Source: Chlamydiota bacterium (lineage in GTDB: Bacteria > Chlamydiota > Chlamydiia > Chlamydiales > Simkaniaceae). From it: a stretch of DNA of 10,374 nucleotides. The stretch's first letter is position 1, and the number at the start of each line of letters is the position of its first letter. Under the pieces are notes generated by a model. That model saw only the letters and a program-made list of their open reading frames with translations. It was not told where the DNA came from and did not search any database. Positions 7,893 through 10,374 of this stretch are shown here, piece after piece. The translations under genes were made by a program, and so were the position numbers. The stretch lies in contig JAJFMG010000092.1 in the NCBI GenBank assembly GCA_021772295.1, forward strand, positions 1-10,374, in the 5' to 3' direction.

Positions 7893-8918
7893 ATGAAATA
7901 TTTCTACGGATTAGAAAAAAAAGATCTTCTTGAGTGGTTAAAATCACGAAAATACCCTTCTTATAGAGCTACTCAGATTTTTGACTGGGTCTATGAAAAA
8001 GGAGTTGGGGATTTTCAAGAAATGACGACTCTTGGCAAATCGTTAAGAGATGAGTTGCAAGAGACATTTTCGTTGGCATCGCTTAAGCAGGAAAAAGAAA
8101 TTGATTCTGATGACTTGGAAACGACTAAGTTTCTTTGGAAACTATCGGACAATACTTTTGTAGAATCTGTTTTGATCAGAGCTGGAGATAGAAGAACGCT
8201 TTGTATTTCATCCCAAGTTGGTTGTCCTGCCAGATGCGCCTTCTGCGCATCAGGGAAGGAAGGTCTTCTTCGAAATTTAGAAACTGCTGAGATTGTAGAG
8301 CAGGTCATGTGTGTCCAAAAATATTTGAGTTTTGCTGCAGAAAAAATTACAAATATTGTGTTTATGGGGATGGGTGAACCTCTCGAAAACTATGAGGCCG
8401 TGACTTCTACGATTCGAATCTTAATTGATCTAGTTGGCCTCTCGCAAAGAAAAATTACTGTTTCAACTGTAGGTGTGATTGAAGGTATTGAAAGACTTGA
8501 AAAAGAAGACTTTAAAGTAAGTCTTGTGCTTTCCCTGCATGCTGCAAATCAAAAGCTAAGAAAAAAAATTATCCCATATGCTCGAAAATATCTTCTAGAA
8601 GATATTCTTGTGGCGATAAAGAAGTATTCCAAAGAAACAAAAAGAGATGTTACTTATGAGTATATCTTAATCAAAGACATAAATGATTCTAAGCAAGATG
8701 CAATTGAGCTTGCAAAGCTCCTGAGAAAAGAGCAGTGCACGGTCAATTTAATCCCTTATAATCCAGTTCAAGGGCTAAATTTATCAAGACCGAGTAGTGA
8801 TGTTATCGAAAGTTTTAGAGCAACTCTTGTAGGTCTTGGTATTCGTACCACATGGAGATATACCAAAGGTAAGGATATTGCGGCAGCTTGTGGACAACTT
8901 GCCCTTATAAAAGAGTAG
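7893..8918 (+). CDS. rlmN: Dual-specificity 23S rRNA (A2503-C2)/tRNA (A37-C2) methyltransferase RlmN, radical SAM
   Basis: RlmN puts a methyl group on C2 of A2503 in 23S rRNA, and of A37 in some tRNAs, by radical SAM chemistry. The 341-residue protein has the usual length. The cluster motif C111-x3-C115-x2-C118 (GCPARCAFCAS) binds the 4Fe-4S centre. Just before it is FVESV, with E91 matching catalytic Glu105 of E. coli. MGMGEPLENY (158-167), SLHAANQKLR and LIPYNPV follow. The methyl-carrying cysteine is C333 in DIAAACGQL. The N-terminal helical domain is intact (GLEKKDLLEWL, YRATQIFDWVYEKGV). A stop at 7872-7874 lies just upstream in frame, so ATG 7893 is the start, although no Shine-Dalgarno is visible. 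The related Cfr (C8 methylation) shares these motifs; single-copy housekeeping context favours RlmN. I do not recall a gene here in Chlamydia, so this position may be lineage-specific. Confidence 0.94.
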   Translation: MKYFYGLEKKDLLEWLKSRKYPSYRATQIFDWVYEKGVGDFQEMTTLGKSLRDELQETFSLASLKQEKEIDSDDLETTKFLWKLSDNTFVESVLIRAGDRRTLCISSQVGCPARCAFCASGKEGLLRNLETAEIVEQVMCVQKYLSFAAEKITNIVFMGMGEPLENYEAVTSTIRILIDLVGLSQRKITVSTVGVIEGIERLEKEDFKVSLVLSLHAANQKLRKKIIPYARKYLLEDILVAIKKYSKETKRDVTYEYILIKDINDSKQDAIELAKLLRKEQCTVNLIPYNPVQGLNLSRPSSDVIESFRATLVGLGIRTTWRYTKGKDIAAACGQLALIKE

Positions 8919-8938
8919 AAAAAAAACTTTCTAAATTT

Positions 8939-8967
8939 TTGATGATCCTTTACTGTGAGGCCATACT
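8939..8967 (+). promoter_or_regulatory. Candidate weak promoter for pgsA
   Basis: TTGATG at 8939-8944 and CATACT at 8962-8967 are each four-of-six matches to the sigma70 consensus, with the ideal 17-base spacer. Transcription would start near 8974, leaving a leader of about 50 bases. The 104-base gap after rlmN leaves room for a separate promoter, but read-through from rlmN is equally possible. Confidence 0.3.
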
Positions 8968-8987
8968 TGTCACTTGTATGTCAAGTA
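8964..8987 (+). repeat. Small repeat cluster with two competing hairpins upstream of pgsA
   Basis: TACTTG at 8964-8969 pairs with CAAGTA at 8982-8987 around a 12-base loop. A second copy of ACTTG at 8972-8976 can pair with the same CAAGT around a 5-base loop, so only one hairpin forms at a time. It overlaps or directly follows the candidate -10 region. Stems are short; this may be an operator-like or leader element, or chance. Confidence 0.25.
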
Positions 8988-9022
8988 ACATCAGAATGTA
9001 GAAAACCAATGTAGGTTCATTT

Positions 9023-9625
9023 GTGAAATTACCTTTGATTTTAACTTTAAGCAGGCTATTTATTTGTCCTATTTTTCTTGTTCTATACCTATATCATAGA
9101 GCTCTTGGGATTGAGCCAACTCTATTGCCGTTTCTATTAATTGGTTTAGTAGTAGTCTCTGATCTGTCTGATTTTTTTGATGGATTTATCGCAAGAAAAT
9201 GGAACATGGTAACAGATCTTGGTAAAATTTTAGACCCAATGGCGGATTCCGTTGCAAGAATTACAGTACTTATCACATTTACTCAAGGAGCTGTGCAGTT
9301 ACCAGTCTTGTTGATTTTTGTATTTATTTATAGAGAGGCGATGATCAATACGCTTCGAATTATTTGTGGGTTACGCGGTATTGCTTTAGCTGCTAGAAAA
9401 AGCGGAAAGATAAAGACCATCATTCAGGGTATTGTCGTACTTGCCATATTAATACTTATGATTACCTATTCCTATGGTGCTTTATCTCTAACAGCTTTTA
9501 GAGATATTAGCTTTTATATGGTATTACTAGCCGCCATTTACACTATTTTTTCTGGGGTGGAATATTTGTATGCGAACAAATCTCTTCTACGTGATACATG
9601 GAATAAGAGCAAAATCTCATCTTGA
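9023..9625 (+). CDS. pgsA: CDP-diacylglycerol-glycerol-3-phosphate 3-phosphatidyltransferase
   Basis: PgsA is an inner-membrane enzyme that joins CDP-diacylglycerol and glycerol 3-phosphate to give phosphatidylglycerol phosphate, the committed step to phosphatidylglycerol. The complete CDP-alcohol phosphotransferase signature is present: D50-x2-D53-G54-x2-A57-R58-x8-G67-x3-D71-x3-D75. The 200-residue length is usual. Hydrophobic segments near residues 3-24, 33-49, 78-108, 131-150 and 160-185 fit a polytopic membrane protein. The N-terminal LTLSRLFICPIF also suits the family. The start is GTG 9023, served by TAGG at 9012-9015 with 7-base spacing. A related family member such as PssA is possible, but the fit to PgsA and the recalled chlamydial order (glyQ, pgsA, glgA) favour this call. 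Its last 9 bases overlap the end of the opposing glgA. Confidence 0.92.
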   Translation: MKLPLILTLSRLFICPIFLVLYLYHRALGIEPTLLPFLLIGLVVVSDLSDFFDGFIARKWNMVTDLGKILDPMADSVARITVLITFTQGAVQLPVLLIFVFIYREAMINTLRIICGLRGIALAARKSGKIKTIIQGIVVLAILILMITYSYGALSLTAFRDISFYMVLLAAIYTIFSGVEYLYANKSLLRDTWNKSKISS

Positions 9626-9629
9626 TTTT
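9611..9629. repeat. AT-rich inverted repeat around the pgsA/glgA stop codons
   Basis: AAAATC at 9611-9616 and GATTTT at 9624-9629 are perfect inverted copies around a 7-base loop. They span the glgA stop (9617-9619, minus) and the pgsA stop (9623-9625, plus). As at the other convergent junction, the form suggests a weak bidirectional terminator, but six base pairs with one G:C is thin evidence. Confidence 0.25.
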
Positions 9630-10374
9630 TGATAGAGCTGTAGATATTTGTTTGCTGAATTTTTCCAAGAAAAATCACTTTTCAATCCATTAAGTTGTAA
9701 TTTTTTCCAGCTGTTTTTGTCAGATTCAAAGCAGCTGACTGCTTTTTGCAATGTTTTTAGAAAAACTTCTTTATCTGCTCTACTAAATAAAAAACCATTT
9801 TCCAAGGTTTTGATTGTATCTCGAAGCCCTCCAACGCTATGAGCAATGGGAATTGTGCCATATTTCATACTAATAAGTTGTGTGAGTCCACATGGTTCAA
9901 ACAATGAAGGGATTAGCATGATATCAGAGGCAGCATACAATAAATGCGCTAACTCTTCATCAAATTCAAATTGAAAATGCACGGATGAGCTCTTATTTTC
10001 TAGGTGTTTTTTTAGTTTATAAAACTTCATTTTTAGGTTTGGATCAGGAGTAGATGCTAGAAGAAAGAACGAAGCGTTATTTTTTTGTGCAAATAGAGCT
10101 CCCTCTTTGATTAATTCAGGTCCCTTTTGTGTGACAAGTCGAGTAATACAAGAAATCAGCGGACGTTTTAATTCTAGATTTGGAAATTTTTTCTTTAGAG
10201 CATTTAAATTTTTCTCTTTGTCTTTTTTGATAGAAGAAGTTTTAGAAAAGACATGTGATAGAAAAGGATCCTTTTTTGGATTCCAATACTCACTGTCAAT
10301 TCCATTTAATATTCCATGAAGTTTAGATTTATTTTTTCTTAGAATGACATCCAAGCCAAATCCATGAGCTTTGG
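9617..10374 (-). CDS. glgA: Glycogen synthase GlgA, C-terminal 251 residues (5' end off right edge)
   Basis: GlgA (GT5, GT-B fold) adds glucose from a nucleotide sugar to the growing alpha-1,4 glucan; ADP-glucose is usual in bacteria, and I recall that the chlamydial enzyme also accepts UDP-glucose. The frame stays open to the right edge, so this is the C-terminal half of a protein of about 475-490 residues. The edge reads KAHGFGLDVILR, then LHGILNGIDSEYWNPKKD, both family hallmarks. CITRLVTQKGPEL carries the Arg/Lys pair that contacts the sugar-nucleotide phosphates. SLFEPCGLTQLISMKYGTIPIAHSVGGLRDTI holds the E-x7-E region, with the first Glu in FEPCG. The N-terminal KxGGL motif would lie beyond the edge. 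A TTG inside the frame at 10354 is not the start, because the conserved sequence continues upstream of it. The stop overlaps the convergent pgsA by 9 bases. Confidence 0.95.
   Translation of the reverse strand, partial: KAHGFGLDVILRKNKSKLHGILNGIDSEYWNPKKDPFLSHVFSKTSSIKKDKEKNLNALKKKFPNLELKRPLISCITRLVTQKGPELIKEGALFAQKNNASFFLLASTPDPNLKMKFYKLKKHLENKSSSVHFQFEFDEELAHLLYAASDIMLIPSLFEPCGLTQLISMKYGTIPIAHSVGGLRDTIKTLENGFLFSRADKEVFLKTLQKAVSCFESDKNSWKKLQLNGLKSDFSWKNSANKYLQLYQKSR

Noticed and set aside
8916..8940. TAGAAA/TTTCTA hairpin with a T-run after rlmN as a terminator
   Set aside because: Six-pair stem with one G:C and three A before the five T; too weak to annotate.
10352..10354. TTG as the start of the glgA-like protein
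   Set aside because: Conserved GlgA residues (HGFGL) continue in frame upstream to the window edge, so the gene is cut by the edge, not started here.
1..10374. Mobile elements, CRISPR, phage genes, tRNA or rRNA, toxin-antitoxin or defence systems
   Set aside because: No transposase, integrase, spaced direct repeats, tRNA fold or defence-type domains were seen; the content is conserved housekeeping.

Overview
This window looks like a housekeeping stretch of a chromosome from a member of the Chlamydiota. Two things point there. First, glycyl-tRNA synthetase is one 1005-residue chain with the alpha and beta subunits fused, as in chlamydiae. Second, the gene series mutS / small unknown gene / dnaG / two small genes / glyQS / pgsA / glgA follows the order I recall from Chlamydia trachomatis (around CT792-CT798). 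An rlmN gene sits between glyQS and pgsA, where I do not recall one in Chlamydia, so a chlamydia outside the Chlamydiaceae is plausible. The DNA is clearly AT-rich, with many A and T runs (G+C not counted). Genus cannot be settled by eye.

Layout from left to right. Minus strand, 1-1860: a 159-aa protein of unknown function followed, after 7 bases, by mutS, whose 3' end lies beyond the left edge. Plus strand, 2050-4712: dnaG (primase), a DCC-family (DUF393) thiol-oxidoreductase-like protein and a membrane-anchored class I methyltransferase. These are packed with a 3-base gap and then a 4-base ATGA overlap, so they are probably one transcript. Minus strand, 4714-7731: the fused glyQS, ending one base from the methyltransferase stop. 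A 161-bp divergent spacer follows. Plus strand, 7893-9625: rlmN and then pgsA, 104 bases apart. Minus strand, 9617 to the right edge: the C-terminal half of glgA, whose stop overlaps the end of pgsA by 9 bases.

Together the genes serve replication priming (DnaG), mismatch repair (MutS), tRNA-Gly charging (GlyQS), rRNA/tRNA methylation (RlmN), phosphatidylglycerol synthesis (PgsA) and glycogen synthesis (GlgA). Strand switches are frequent and both convergent junctions are essentially gap-free.

I saw no insertion sequence, CRISPR array, tRNA, rRNA or phage gene, and no stretch of 300 bases lacks a gene. I do not see a novel multi-gene system. The points most worth a second look are the two gap-free convergent junctions framed by AT-rich inverted repeats, the membrane-anchored methyltransferase in the primase operon, the unknown protein coupled to mutS, and an A_AAA_AAG slippery site next to a strong internal Shine-Dalgarno sequence in the DCC gene.
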